From assembly GCA_029261925.1 (NCBI GenBank), contig JAJDAJ010000075.1, forward strand, positions 19,810 through 83,809: DNA of 64,000 nucleotides, in the 5' to 3' direction. This stretch comes from Deltaproteobacteria bacterium. GTDB taxonomy: Bacteria > Myxococcota_A > UBA9160 > SZUA-336. Shown here piece by piece: positions 40,626 to 49,905 of this stretch; the stretch's first letter is position 1, and every line of letters starts with the position of its first letter. Position numbers and translations under genes: made by a program. The notes below the pieces were generated by a model that was not told the origin of the DNA, did no database searches, and was given only the letters and a program-made list of their open reading frames with translations.

Positions 40626-42158
40626 TTGTCCCAGGCCGCGTCGTCCCAGGGCACGAGCACAGGCGCAGCGTCCGATCCTGCAGCCGGGAGCGTGTCCGCG
40701 GGCATCACCGAAGGTCTCACCTTCGACGACGTGCTGCTGGTGCCCGGTGCGTCCTCGGTGCACCCCGCCGAGGTGGAGCTGGCGTCCGACCTGACGCCGC
40801 GCATCCGCCTGGCCATGCCGCTGGTGTCGTCGCCGATGGACACGGTGACCGAGCACCGCACGGCGATCTGCCTGGCCCAGGAAGGCGGCATCGGGATCAT
40901 CCACAAGAACCTCTCGATCGAGGCCCAGGCGGCCGAGGTGGCGAAGGTCAAGCGCTCCGAGTCGGGGATGATCGTGGACCCGATCACGCTCGAGCCCGAG
41001 GAGACGATCCACGAGGCGCTCGATCTGATGCACCGGCACGGCATCTCGGGCCTGCCCGTGGTCAAGGGCGAGCAGGCCGTCGGCATCGTCACCAACCGCG
41101 ACCTGCGCTTCGTCAAGGATCTCGACCGGCCGGTCTCCACGATCATGACGTCGGGCGACCGGCTGATCACCGTGCAGCTCGGCGTGTCGATGGAGCGGGC
41201 CAAGGAGCTGCTGCACGCCAACCGGATCGAGAAGCTGCTCGTGATCGATCCCCAGCGAAACCTGCGGGGCCTGATCACGATCAAGGACATCGAGAAGGCG
41301 CAGCGCTACCCGCTGGCGAGCAAGGACGGCATGGGCCGGCTCCGCGTCGGGGCAGCGCTCGGGGTCGCGGGGGACCTGCTCGATCGGGGCCAGGCGCTGC
41401 TGGATGCCGGCGCGGACCTGCTGCTGGTGGACAGCTCGCACGGCCATGCCGAGTCGGTGCTCGAGGCGATCGAGCGCCTGCACTCGACGTTCCCGGACGT
41501 CGAGATCGTGGGCGGGAACGTGGCCACCGGCGAGGGTGCCGAGGCCCTGATCAAGGCGCACGTCTCCGGGGTGCGCTGCGGCGTCGGCCCGGGGTCGATC
41601 TGCACCACGCGCATCGTGGCGGGGGTCGGGGTTCCACAGCTCACCGCGATCATGGATTGCGCGGAGGTCTGCCGCCGCCATGACGTTCCGCTGATCGCGG
41701 ACGGCGGCGTCAAGTACTCGGGCGACCTGGTCAAGGCGCTGGCAGCCGGTGCGAGCACGGTGATGCTGGGATCGCTGTTCGCGGGGACCGACGAGGCGCC
41801 CGGCGAGATCGTCCTGCAGCAGGGCCGCTCGTTCAAGGTCTACCGGGGCATGGGATCCCTGTCCGCCTTGCGCGAGGGCTACCGCGATCGCTACTTCCAG
41901 GGTGACGAGCTCGAGCCGACCAAGCTCGTGCCCGAGGGCGTCGAGGGCCGCGTGCCGCATCGCGGCCCGCTGACCAACAGCGTGCATCAGCTCCTCGGGG
42001 GCCTGCGCTCCGGAATGGGGCTGGTCGGGGCGCCCGACCTCGACGCGCTGCGCCAGCGCGCGCGTTTCATGCGGATCACGGGCGCCGGGCTGCGCGAGTC
42101 GCACCCGCACGACGTGATCATCACCGAAGAGCCGCCCAACTACTGGCTCGAGCGCTGA
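40626..42158 (+). CDS. guaB: IMP dehydrogenase GuaB
   Basis: Oxidises IMP to XMP, the rate-limiting step of GMP synthesis. TIM barrel with two inserted CBS domains (about residues 115-235). The catalytic cysteine lies in [15 protein letters not shown], and the flap region has [12 protein letters not shown]. The N-terminal core starts [12 protein letters not shown]. The TTG at 40626 is chosen because GGGGAGG lies five bases upstream; this gives 510 residues with a 22-residue Ser/Ala/Thr-rich extension. GTG 40692 would give the usual 488 residues but has poor spacing. Followed 10 bases later by guaA. Confidence 0.95.
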   Translation: MSQAASSQGTSTGAASDPAAGSVSAGITEGLTFDDVLLVPGASSVHPAEVELASDLTPRIRLAMPLVSSPMDTVTEHRTAICLAQEGGIGIIHKNLSIEAQAAEVAKVKRSESGMIVDPITLEPEETIHEALDLMHRHGISGLPVVKGEQAVGIVTNRDLRFVKDLDRPVSTIMTSGDRLITVQLGVSMERAKELLHANRIEKLLVIDPQRNLRGLITIKDIEKAQRYPLASKDGMGRLRVGAALGVAGDLLDRGQALLDAGADLLLVDSSHGHAESVLEAIERLHSTFPDVEIVGGNVATGEGAEALIKAHVSGVRCGVGPGSICTTRIVAGVGVPQLTAIMDCAEVCRRHDVPLIADGGVKYSGDLVKALAAGASTVMLGSLFAGTDEAPGEIVLQQGRSFKVYRGMGSLSALREGYRDRYFQGDELEPTKLVPEGVEGRVPHRGPLTNSVHQLLGGLRSGMGLVGAPDLDALRQRARFMRITGAGLRESHPHDVIITEEPPNYWLER

Positions 42159-42168
42159 TCTCATCGCG

Positions 42169-43722
42169 GTGAGCGACATCCTCCCCGATGAGCGCGTGGT
42201 CATCGTCGACTACGGGTCGCAGTACACGCAGCTGATCGCGCGCCGTATCCGCGAGCACCACGTCTACTGCGAGATCGTGCCGCCCTGGGTCGAGACGGAG
42301 CGGGTCCGCGAGGCGCGGCCGCGCGCGCTGATCCTCTCGGGCGGCCCTGCGAGCGTCACGGCCGAGGACGCGCCGCGGATCAACGAGGAGATTCTCGACC
42401 TGGGCGTCCCGGTGCTGGGCATCTGCTACGGCGAGCAGCTGCTGGTGCAGCATCTCGGAGGCCGGGTCGAGCCGGCCCCCGATCGCGAGTACGGGCGCGC
42501 CGAGCTCGAGATCGCGGCCGGTGACGACCCCCTGTTCGAGGGCGTGCCCGCACGCAGCGTGGTCTGGATGAGCCACGGCGACCGTGTGGCGTCGCTGCCG
42601 CGGGACTTCGAGGTGATCGGCACGTCTCCGGGGAGTCCCTACGCCGCGATCCGCGGGCACGACGGGGCGATCTACGGGCTGCAGTTCCACCCCGAGGTCG
42701 TGCACTCCGAGCACGGCGCGCGGATCCTGTCGAACTTCCTGACGCGCGTCGCCGGCCTCCACGGGACCTGGACCATGGAGGGCTTCGTCGAGGCCGAGAT
42801 CCGCGCCCTGCGCGAGCGCATCGGCGACGATCGCGTGATCTGTGGCGTCTCCGGCGGGGTCGACTCGACCGTGGTCGCGGTGCTGCTGCACCGGGCGATC
42901 GGTGAGGGCCTGCACTGCTTCTTCGTGGACAATGGCCTGCTGCGCGCGGGAGAAGTCGACGAGGTCCGGAGAATCTTCGAGCATGACCTGAGGATCCCGC
43001 TCAAGATCGTCGATGCCGGAAAGGAGTTCCTGGAGCGCCTGGATGGCGTCGAGGATCCCGAGATCAAGCGGCGGCGCATCGGCCACTGCTTCGTGGAGGT
43101 CTTCGAGCGCGAGGCCGCCGGGATCGCTGACGCGCGCTACCTGGCCCAGGGCACGCTCTACCCCGACGTGATCGAGTCGATCTCGGTCTGGGGCCCGTCG
43201 GCCACGATCAAGACGCACCACAACGTGGGCGGACTGCCCGAGAACATGAGCCTCGAGGTGGTCGAGCCGCTGCGCGAGCTGTTCAAGGACGAGGTACGCG
43301 AGGCCGCGCGCCAGCTCGAGGTGCCCGACGCGCTCTGGCAGCGGCACCCGTTCCCCGGCCCGGGGCTGGCGATCCGGGTCGTGGGCGAGGTGACCCACGA
43401 GCGTCTCGAGACGCTGCGCGCGGCCGACCGCATCGTGGTCGACGAGATCCGGGCCGCGGGGCTGTACGACAGCCTGTGGCAGGCCTTCGCGGTCTTCCTG
43501 CCGGTGCGCAGCGTGGGCGTGATGGGCGACGCGCGCACCTACGAGAACGCGATCGCCGTGCGCTGCGTCTCGTCGCGCGACGCCATGACGGCGGACTGGG
43601 CAGACCTGCCGCGCGACGTGCTGGCGAGCATCTCCAGCCGGATCATCAACGAGGTCGCGGGCATCAACCGGGTCGTCTACGACATCTCGAGCAAGCCGCC
43701 CGCGACCATCGAGTGGGAGTAG
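42169..43722 (+). CDS. guaA: GMP synthase (glutamine-hydrolysing) GuaA
   Basis: Aminates XMP to GMP with glutamine. The 517-residue protein has a class I glutamine amidotransferase domain (residues about 8-200): catalytic Cys in VLGICYGEQ (the usual GICYGxQ) and His/Glu in FHPEVVHSE. The ATP-pyrophosphatase domain carries SGGVDSTV (about 226-233). The dimerisation domain ends KPPATIEWE, the standard C-terminus. Starts at GTG 42169 ten bases after guaB, forming a guaBA operon. Confidence 0.97.
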   Translation: MSDILPDERVVIVDYGSQYTQLIARRIREHHVYCEIVPPWVETERVREARPRALILSGGPASVTAEDAPRINEEILDLGVPVLGICYGEQLLVQHLGGRVEPAPDREYGRAELEIAAGDDPLFEGVPARSVVWMSHGDRVASLPRDFEVIGTSPGSPYAAIRGHDGAIYGLQFHPEVVHSEHGARILSNFLTRVAGLHGTWTMEGFVEAEIRALRERIGDDRVICGVSGGVDSTVVAVLLHRAIGEGLHCFFVDNGLLRAGEVDEVRRIFEHDLRIPLKIVDAGKEFLERLDGVEDPEIKRRRIGHCFVEVFEREAAGIADARYLAQGTLYPDVIESISVWGPSATIKTHHNVGGLPENMSLEVVEPLRELFKDEVREAARQLEVPDALWQRHPFPGPGLAIRVVGEVTHERLETLRAADRIVVDEIRAAGLYDSLWQAFAVFLPVRSVGVMGDARTYENAIAVRCVSSRDAMTADWADLPRDVLASISSRIINEVAGINRVVYDISSKPPATIEWE

Positions 43723-43765
43723 AATAGGCATCGATCCGGCGCCGTCCGGCGCCGGCACCACGCTC

Positions 43766-43775
43766 GGGGGGGGGG
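43766..43775 (+). repeat. G10 homopolymer as the dnaE ribosome-binding region
   Basis: Ten consecutive G residues one base before the TTG start of dnaE; no other Shine-Dalgarno is present. Homopolymers this long are prone to slippage, and length changes here would alter SD-to-start spacing. Confidence 0.75.
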
Positions 43776-43776
43776 C

Positions 43777-46700
43777 TTGGACGGCTCGAAGTTCGCGCAC
43801 CTGCACCTGCACACGCAGTACTCGATCCTCGACGGGGCGATCCCGACGCGGCGTCTGGTGGACCACTGCGCGCGTCTGGGCATGCCGGCGGTCGCGATGA
43901 CCGACCACGGGAACATGTTCGGCGCGGTGGAGTTCCAGCAGAACTGCCTCGAGGCCGGCGTGAAGCCGATCATCGGCTGCGAGGTGTACGTGGCGCAGGG
44001 GTCGCGCTTCGACAAGGACGCGTCCACCGGCGGCTTCAACGGGATCAACCACATGATCCTGCTGACGATGAACGCCACCGGCTACGCCAACCTGGTCAAG
44101 ATGGTCACGCGTGCCTACCTCGAGGGCTTCTACTACAAGCCCCGGATCGATCTCGAGCTGCTCCGGGAGCACAACGAGGGTCTGATCGCGACCTCGGGAT
44201 GCCTGTCCGGGGCAATCCCCGCCGCGATCAGCAACGGCCAGCTGGATCGTGCCTGGGAGCTGGTCGAGACCTACTCGCGGCTCTTCGACGACCGCTTCTA
44301 CCTGGAGATCCAGCGCCACGGCATCCCGGCGCAGGAGCGGGTCAACCAGGAGCTCCTGGCGATGAACCGCGATCTGGGGCTGCCGCTGATCGCGACGAAC
44401 GACTGCCACTACCTGGAGTGCGGCGACGCCCACGCCCACGAGGCGCTGCTCTGCGTGCAGACCGGCAAGACGCTGGACGACCACGATCGCTTCCGCTTCG
44501 ACGGCGAGGGCTTCTACGTGAAGTCGGCCGAGGAGATGCTCGAGGTCTTCCACGACGTGCCCGAGGCGGTCACCAACACCGTCGACGTCGCGGAGCGCTG
44601 CGACTTCACGCTCGAGACCGGATGCGCCTACCTGCCGGACTTCGATGTGCCCGACGGCCACACGGCCGCGACCTACCTGCGCGAGCTCACGCACCGGGGG
44701 ATGCACGGCCGCCTGGGCCTCGATGCCGACGCGCCTTACCCCGACAAGCACGCCGAGTACGCCCGCCGCATCGAGTACGAGCTCGAGGTCATCGAGGGCA
44801 AGGGCTATCCCGGCTACTTCCTGATCGTCTGGGACTTCATCCGATTCGCGCGCGAGCGCGGGATCCCGGTGGGCCCGGGGCGCGGCTCGGCCGCCGGCTC
44901 GCTGGCCGGCTACGCGCTCGAGATCGTGGACATCGATCCGATCGAGTACCGGATCCCCTTCGAGCGCTTCCTGAACCCCGAGCGCATGTCGATGCCCGAC
45001 ATCGACGTCGACTTCTGCATGAATCGCCGCGGCGAGGTGATCCGCTACGTCGAGGAGCGGTACAACGGCGCCGGCGAGGACGACCGGCGCGTGGCCGGCA
45101 TCGTGACCTTCGGCACCATGGCCGCGAAGGCGGCCGTGCGCGACGCCGGGCGGGTGCTGGGGCTGCCGTTCGTCGATGTGGATCGCGTGGCCAAGCTGAT
45201 CCCGGAGCAGCTGGGTATCAAGCTCGAGGACGCCCTGCGGGACTCGCGCGAGCTGCGCGAGCTGGCCGAGCGCGACGAGTCGGTCGGCAAGCTGATGGAC
45301 CTGGCGCGTGGCTTCGAGGGCCAGATCCGTAACCCCGGCCGGCACGCCGCGGGCGTGGTGATCGCCTCGCGGCCGATCACGGATGTGGCGCCGCTGTACC
45401 GCGATCCGCGCTCCAAGGAAGTCGTCATCCAGTTCGACTACCGCTACTGCGAGCAGGTCGGGCTGATCAAGTTCGACCTGCTCGGTCTGCGCACGCTCAC
45501 GATCATCCAGACCGCGGTCGACCGGATTCGCGCGACGCACGACCCGGAATTCGACATCTCGGACACGGACCTCGCGGACCCGGTCACCTACCAGCTGCTG
45601 AGCCGCGGGGACACCGACGGCGTCTTCCAGGTCGGCCAGTCGCAGGGCATGACCGACCTGGTGGTCAAGATCCAGCCGCGCGAGTTCCGCGACCTGATCC
45701 CGCTGGTCGCGCTGTATCGACCCGGGCCGCTCCAGTCGGGGATGGTCGACGACTTCGTCGAGCGCCGGCACGGGCGCAAGCCGGTGCGCTACCAGCTACC
45801 CGAGCTGGAGGAGGTGCTCGACGAGACCTACGGCGTGATCCTGTACCAGGATCAGGTCCTCCAGATCGCCAACAAGATCGCCGGCTACACGCTGGGCGAG
45901 GGTGACCTGCTGCGCCGCGCCATGGGCAAGAAGATCCCCGCCGTCATGGAGCAGCAGCGCGCGCGCTTCGTGGACGGCGCCGTCGCGAACGGTCACCCGC
46001 CCGACACGGTGGGCCAGCTCTTCGATCTGATCCTGCAGTTCGCGGGCTACGGCTTCGGGAAGGCGCACTCCGCGGCCTACGCGCTGCTGACCCACCAGAC
46101 CGCCTACCTCAAGGCCCACTACCCGGCCGAGTTCTACGCCGCGACCATGACCGCGGAGCAGCGCGAGCAGGAGAAGCTCGATCGCTACATGAAGGACGCC
46201 GCGCGGCGCGACATCCAGATGCGCGCGCCCTGCGTCAACGAGAGCGTGGCGGAGTTCAGCGTGGCCGAGGGGGGCAGCGCCGTGCTCTTCGGCCTGGCCG
46301 GCGTGAAGAACGTGGGTGAGGGCGCGGTCGAAGCGATCGTGGAGGTACGCGAGAAGGACGGACCGTTCCGCAGCCTGTTCGACTTCTGCTCGCGCGTGGA
46401 CCTGCGCCGCGTGAACCGTCGGGTGATCGAGAGCCTGGTGCGCTGCGGCGCCTTCGACTTCACCGGCGCACGCCGGGCGCAGCTCTGGGAGGCGCTGGCG
46501 CCGGCGCTCGAGCGCGGCCAGCGGGAGCTGCGCGACCGCGAGCAGGGCCAGGGGTCGCTCTTCGGCGATGCGGGCGAGGTGCAGGAGCCGCCGCTGCCCG
46601 ACGTGCCCGAGTGGGGCCGCGGCGAGCTGCTGGCCGGCGAGAAGGAGATGCTCGGCTTCTACGTCACCGGCCATCCGCTGCTCGATCACGAGCGGGTCCT

Positions 46701-47259
46701 GCAGCGCTTCTCCACGCTGACGCTCGATCAGCTGGAGACCCTGGGTGGTGCCACGCGCGGCGACGTCTGGATCGGCGGCCTGCTCACGGGTCTGCGAACG
46801 CAGAAGACCCGGCGCGGGGACATGATGGCGCGCGCGGTGCTCGAGGACCTGGGCGGAGCGATCCCCACCGTCTTCTTTCCCAAGACCTACGATCGCCACG
46901 CGAGCGCGCTGCGCGCCGACGCGCCGGTCTTCGTGCGCGGCAAGCTCTCCGCGGACGACGAGCGCTACGAGCTGCACGCCGACGAGGTCATCCCGATCGA
47001 CGACGCCTGGGCCCGCTGTACGCAGCAGCTGGTGCTCGAGCTGGAGCACGGCGCGGCCAGCGCCGAGCGGCTGGGCGAGCTGCGCTCGCTGCTCGATCTG
47101 CAGCCGGGCAAGGTGCCGGTGACGGTCCGGCTGCGGCTCCCCGACGCGGCGCAGGCACTGCTGGAGCTGCCGGGCCATCGCGTGTCGGTGACGCCCGAGC
47201 TCGTGGAGAAGATCGACGCGCTCTTCGGCCAGGAGGTGACCCGATGCGCGGTTTCCTGA
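43777..47259 (+). CDS. dnaE: DNA polymerase III alpha subunit
   Basis: The replicative polymerase catalytic subunit, 1160 residues (DnaE1 length). An N-terminal PHP domain begins HLHLHTQYSILDGA and has MTDHGNM. The polymerase core has GPGRGSAAGSL and the catalytic aspartates in MPDIDVDF (about residues 407-414). A helix-hairpin-helix segment and a C-terminal OB domain (about 990-1070) are present. ATTNDCHYL, HAAGVVI and YQDQVLQIA are further family signatures. It starts at TTG 43777, directly after a G10 run, and overlaps the next gene by 16 bases. Confidence 0.97.
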   Translation: MDGSKFAHLHLHTQYSILDGAIPTRRLVDHCARLGMPAVAMTDHGNMFGAVEFQQNCLEAGVKPIIGCEVYVAQGSRFDKDASTGGFNGINHMILLTMNATGYANLVKMVTRAYLEGFYYKPRIDLELLREHNEGLIATSGCLSGAIPAAISNGQLDRAWELVETYSRLFDDRFYLEIQRHGIPAQERVNQELLAMNRDLGLPLIATNDCHYLECGDAHAHEALLCVQTGKTLDDHDRFRFDGEGFYVKSAEEMLEVFHDVPEAVTNTVDVAERCDFTLETGCAYLPDFDVPDGHTAATYLRELTHRGMHGRLGLDADAPYPDKHAEYARRIEYELEVIEGKGYPGYFLIVWDFIRFARERGIPVGPGRGSAAGSLAGYALEIVDIDPIEYRIPFERFLNPERMSMPDIDVDFCMNRRGEVIRYVEERYNGAGEDDRRVAGIVTFGTMAAKAAVRDAGRVLGLPFVDVDRVAKLIPEQLGIKLEDALRDSRELRELAERDESVGKLMDLARGFEGQIRNPGRHAAGVVIASRPITDVAPLYRDPRSKEVVIQFDYRYCEQVGLIKFDLLGLRTLTIIQTAVDRIRATHDPEFDISDTDLADPVTYQLLSRGDTDGVFQVGQSQGMTDLVVKIQPREFRDLIPLVALYRPGPLQSGMVDDFVERRHGRKPVRYQLPELEEVLDETYGVILYQDQVLQIANKIAGYTLGEGDLLRRAMGKKIPAVMEQQRARFVDGAVANGHPPDTVGQLFDLILQFAGYGFGKAHSAAYALLTHQTAYLKAHYPAEFYAATMTAEQREQEKLDRYMKDAARRDIQMRAPCVNESVAEFSVAEGGSAVLFGLAGVKNVGEGAVEAIVEVREKDGPFRSLFDFCSRVDLRRVNRRVIESLVRCGAFDFTGARRAQLWEALAPALERGQRELRDREQGQGSLFGDAGEVQEPPLPDVPEWGRGELLAGEKEMLGFYVTGHPLLDHERVLQRFSTLTLDQLETLGGATRGDVWIGGLLTGLRTQKTRRGDMMARAVLEDLGGAIPTVFFPKTYDRHASALRADAPVFVRGKLSADDERYELHADEVIPIDDAWARCTQQLVLELEHGAASAERLGELRSLLDLQPGKVPVTVRLRLPDAAQALLELPGHRVSVTPELVEKIDALFGQEVTRCAVS

Positions 47260-48407
47260 GCGCTCTCGCCGCACTCTCGCTGCTGCTCGCTCCGGCCTGG
47301 CGCGACGCGCGGGCGGTGGACCCGGTCACTGTGCAGGTCGAGGGCGTCGTACCCGACGACCCGGAGCGGCCGGGGGCGGTACGCGATGCCGCCTTCCGCG
47401 CGGCGCTGACCGCGGCCGTGCTCGAGGTCGCCCGGGACGCGCTGCCCCCGGCGGTCCTCGAGGCCTCGGGCGATGAGATCCGGGCGGCGCTCGAGGAGCG
47501 GGCCGCGAGCTTCGTGCTGACCTTCCGCCCCGGCTCCCTGGAGTCGCGGCCCTCTGCGGACGGGCCCGGCGCCGTCGAGTGGGTTCTCCCTCTCGAGGCC
47601 AGCGTGGACCGGCGCGCCGTGGGTGATTTCCTGCGCGGCCGCGGCTGGGGGGGCGCGTCCGGCGCGATGCCATCGGTGGCCCTGTGCGTGGTTCCGGCGG
47701 CCGGGCTCGAGAGCGACGCGGCCACCGAGGTCCTGCCCGAGCTGGCGAGATACGTGTCCGATGCCCTGGGCGCCCGCGAGCTGGTGCTACTGGAGCCGGC
47801 GCTGCGACGCGGCGGGCCGACCTGCCGGCGCGGGGCGGTCGAGGTGGCGCAGGCGCTGGGCGCCGACGTGGCGGTGGACGTGGCGGTCGGCTGGCGCCCC
47901 CAGACGACGTCATCGGGCCTGCGCGGTGGGATCGCCGACGTGCGGGTCCGCGCATCGCGTTCCGTGGACGGGGCCTCCCTGGCGCTCAGCCGTTTCCAGG
48001 GCGCCGGCTACCACGCCAGCGCGGCGCGCGCGCTGGAGCGCGCGCTCGAGGCCGTCCGCGACCAGCTCGTGGACAACGTGGTGCTCCAGCTCTCGCGCAA
48101 CTGGGCCGAGGTCGCCAGGGCCCAGGGGTCGATCGAGGTCCACCTGATCGACGTCGACAGCCTGCTCCAGGTCGAGGCCGTCCGCGAGCGCATCGTGGCG
48201 CGCCTCGGAGCGAGCCAGGCGCAGCTGGTCGAGCTGGGTCCGGGCGAGGCTTCCCTGGCGGTGGCGGCGCGGCTGTCACCGGGCGCGCTGGGCGACCGCC
48301 TGTCGGCCCTGGCCTTCGAGGGCTTCGCCCTCGATCCCGTGGGGGTCGAGCCGGGCCGCGTGTCGATGCGCGTGCGCCGCGCCGAGCTCGAGCTCGACGA
48401 GCCTTGA
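47244..48407 (+). CDS. Exported protein of unknown function (flagellar FlgT/DUF2066-like organisation)
   Basis: A 387-residue protein with a clear signal peptide (residues 1-23, LSALAALSLLLAPAWRDARA). The mature N-terminus TVQVEGVVPDDPERPGAVRDAAFRAA resembles periplasmic domains in which a beta strand is followed by a helix that assigns a new activity to each residue block (FlgT- or DUF2066-like), but I do not recognise the family with certainty. Most of the rest alternates short helices and strands, ending in a charged Glu/Leu/Arg tail. The ATG at 47244 has AGGAGG seven bases upstream, inside the dnaE end. Confidence 0.75.
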   Translation: MRGFLSALAALSLLLAPAWRDARAVDPVTVQVEGVVPDDPERPGAVRDAAFRAALTAAVLEVARDALPPAVLEASGDEIRAALEERAASFVLTFRPGSLESRPSADGPGAVEWVLPLEASVDRRAVGDFLRGRGWGGASGAMPSVALCVVPAAGLESDAATEVLPELARYVSDALGARELVLLEPALRRGGPTCRRGAVEVAQALGADVAVDVAVGWRPQTTSSGLRGGIADVRVRASRSVDGASLALSRFQGAGYHASAARALERALEAVRDQLVDNVVLQLSRNWAEVARAQGSIEVHLIDVDSLLQVEAVRERIVARLGASQAQLVELGPGEASLAVAARLSPGALGDRLSALAFEGFALDPVGVEPGRVSMRVRRAELELDEP

Positions 48408-48442
48408 CCACCCGTCCGGCGTCGGGTATTCCGCGGAGCCAC

Positions 48443-48517
48443 AGGCACGTAGCTCAGGGGTAGAGCGCTACCTTGACACGGTAGAGGTCGGCGGTTCGAA
48501 ACCGCCCGTGCCTACCA
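48443..48517 (+). tRNA. tRNA-Val (anticodon GAC)
   Basis: A complete cloverleaf of 75 bases including an encoded CCA. Acceptor AGGCACG pairs with CGTGCCT; D-arm GCTC/GAGC; anticodon stem CTACC/GGTAG with loop TTGACAC (anticodon GAC); T-arm GGCGG-TTCGAAA-CCGCC; discriminator A, then CCA. It lies 35 bases after the exported-protein gene and before the infC operon. Confidence 0.97.
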
Positions 48518-48526
48518 GGGCCCGGC

Positions 48527-48556
48527 CCTCCGGGACCGCAGGGCAGGTCCCGGAGG
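48527..48556 (+). terminator. Hairpin just after tRNA-Val
   Basis: Perfect 11-bp inverted repeat CCTCCGGGACC / GGTCCCGGAGG with an eight-base loop, nine bases beyond the tRNA CCA. There is no U tract. Its position suggests tRNA transcript termination or processing. Confidence 0.5.
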
Positions 48557-48631
48557 AGCGCGCGTCATGCCCGGGACTTTCGCTCCACCCGGGCGCCCGC
48601 CCGAATCCGCGCAGGGGCCGGAATCTGAGCG

Positions 48632-48661
48632 TTGACAACGACTTGCGGGGGCGCTTAGCTT
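48632..48661 (+). promoter_or_regulatory. Promoter of the infC operon (TTGACA-N18-TAGCTT)
   Basis: Consensus -35 TTGACA (48632-48637) and TAGCTT (48656-48661) with an 18-base spacer, in the 390-base gap between tRNA-Val and infC. Predicted start about 48668, leaving a leader of about 240 bases. The rest of the gap holds hairpins and short frames described separately. Confidence 0.6.
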
Positions 48662-48664
48662 CTC

Positions 48665-48690
48665 GGGTCCGCGGAGGTCTCCGCGGACCC
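48665..48690 (+). promoter_or_regulatory. Perfect 12-bp hairpin at the 5' end of the infC leader
   Basis: GGGTCCGCGGAG and CTCCGCGGACCC separated by GT, starting at the predicted transcription start. A smaller hairpin GGACCC-N6-GGGTCC lies at 48797-48814. Leaders of infC-rpmI-rplT operons often contain binding structures for L20 or IF3; I cannot show that here. Confidence 0.55.
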
Positions 48691-48891
48691 TGAACGCCCA
48701 GAACCGACCCCATCCCGAAGATCCGATGACCCGATGAGCGCGCAGACGACTGGAGCCAGCAGCGCCGGCATGGCCGGCGGCGGGCGGAGCGCGCGCGGAC
48801 CCAGAGGTGGGTCCACGGGCGTCGGCGCCTGGCGACGCGTGCGCGTGCTGCGGCGGTCGCGGGCCGGAGAGAACCCCTGAGGAGGAAGTAC

Positions 48892-48921
48892 TTGGAGAGC
48901 ATCGCGCGTGGGATTTCGTAG
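48892..48921 (+). CDS. Nine-codon upstream frame overlapping the infC start
   Basis: A TTG with a perfectly spaced AGGAGG (48880-48885, six bases before) opens a nine-residue frame, MESIARGIS, ending at TAG 48919-48921. It crosses the infC GTG (48908) in another frame. This is the best Shine-Dalgarno in the leader, and infC has no in-frame start near it: the infC frame has a stop at 48878. It may couple or throttle infC translation; it may also be non-functional. Confidence 0.35.
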   Translation: MESIARGIS

Positions 48922-49702
48922 GCGCCGCTGGCGTGACGTAGCCCCGGACAAGGACAAGGTTCGCATCAATCGTGCGATCCGGGTCCCGGACGTCCGGGTG
49001 ATCAACGACGATGGCCAGCAGCTAGGGGTGATGCCGACCGACGCCGCCCGCGACATCGCGGGACGCATGGGCATGGACCTGGTCGAGGTCTCACCGAACG
49101 CGCAGCCGCCCGTGTGCAAGATCATGGACTACGGGCGCTTCAAGTATGAGCAGAAGAAGAAGGAAGCCACTGCCAAGAAGCAGCAGCACCAGAGCCAGCT
49201 CAAGGAGGTGAAGTTCCGGCCGCGGATCGACGACCACGATCTCGAGTTCAAGCTGAAGCGCGCCCGGCGCTTCCTCGTGGACGGGGACAAGGTCAAGGCC
49301 ACGGTGATGTTCCGCGGGCGCGAGATCGTGCACACGGACATCGGCCGGGCCCTGCTCGAGCGCGTGACCGAGGAGCTCGCGAGCGTCGCCAAGGCCGAGT
49401 CGCGGCCGCAGATGGAAGGCCGCATGCTCACGACGATCTTCGCTCCGGATCGCAAGCTCATCGAACGCTACAAGCGCGACCACCCCGACGAGGAAGACGA
49501 GGATCTGGACGCGCTGCACGACGAGGAAGAGGAGGACGAGGCCTTCGAGGCCGACGCCTCCGCAGAGGATGCTGCCCCGGCGGCGCACGAGGAATCAGAC
49601 GACGACCAGCAGAAGAGAGCCCGTCCCCGGCCGCGCAGGCGCGGCGAGGAGACGCTCGAGGACGAGACGCAGGCGCTGCTGGAGGAGATCGAGAATGCCT
49701 AA
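48908..49702 (+). CDS. infC: Translation initiation factor IF-3 with acidic C-terminal extension
   Basis: IF3 prevents premature 50S joining and checks the start codon. The 264-residue protein is the usual IF3 (N-domain [14 protein letters not shown]; linker with [16 protein letters not shown]-domain [15 protein letters not shown] and [14 protein letters not shown]) plus an extra tail of about 80 residues: an acidic stretch [20 protein letters not shown], then a basic PRPRRRGEE patch. The Myxococcus xanthus IF3 (Dsg) also has a C-terminal extension. The start is GTG 48908 with only GGAG ten bases upstream; IF3 genes commonly use poor starts for autoregulation. Overlaps rpmI by eight bases. 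Confidence 0.93.
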   Translation: MGFRRRRWRDVAPDKDKVRINRAIRVPDVRVINDDGQQLGVMPTDAARDIAGRMGMDLVEVSPNAQPPVCKIMDYGRFKYEQKKKEATAKKQQHQSQLKEVKFRPRIDDHDLEFKLKRARRFLVDGDKVKATVMFRGREIVHTDIGRALLERVTEELASVAKAESRPQMEGRMLTTIFAPDRKLIERYKRDHPDEEDEDLDALHDEEEEDEAFEADASAEDAAPAAHEESDDDQQKRARPRPRRRGEETLEDETQALLEEIENA

Positions 49703-49892
49703 GATCAAGACCCGTCGCGGAGCGGCCAAGCGCTTCCGCATGACCGGCAGCGGGAAGATTCGCCGGGGCCGGGCTTTCCGGCGACACATCCTCACGAAGA
49801 AGAGCGGCAAGCGGAAGCGCCAGCTGCGCCGCGCCACCCTGGTCGCGAGTGCGGACGAGGCGCACATCCGCGAGCTCCTTCCCTACCTGTAA
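49695..49892 (+). CDS. rpmI: 50S ribosomal protein L35
   Basis: A 65-residue highly basic ribosomal protein with the family start [20 protein letters not shown] and end HIRELLPYL. The ATG at 49695 overlaps the infC stop, and GGAGGAGATCGAG provides the ribosome-binding site. Standard infC-rpmI-rplT order. Confidence 0.98.
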   Translation: MPKIKTRRGAAKRFRMTGSGKIRRGRAFRRHILTKKSGKRKRQLRRATLVASADEAHIRELLPYL

Positions 49893-49905
49893 CGAGGCAA
49901 GCGCG

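Noticed and set aside
42121..45771. A 1216-codon open frame on the minus strand
   Set aside because: It lies exactly opposite guaA and dnaE, is rich in His, Gln, Arg and Leu as expected for antisense reading of high-GC codons, and shows no domain or start site.
48734..48880. 48-codon frame in the infC leader as a real gene
   Set aside because: No good Shine-Dalgarno and low-complexity Gly/Arg content; kept only as a possible leader peptide in the infC finding.
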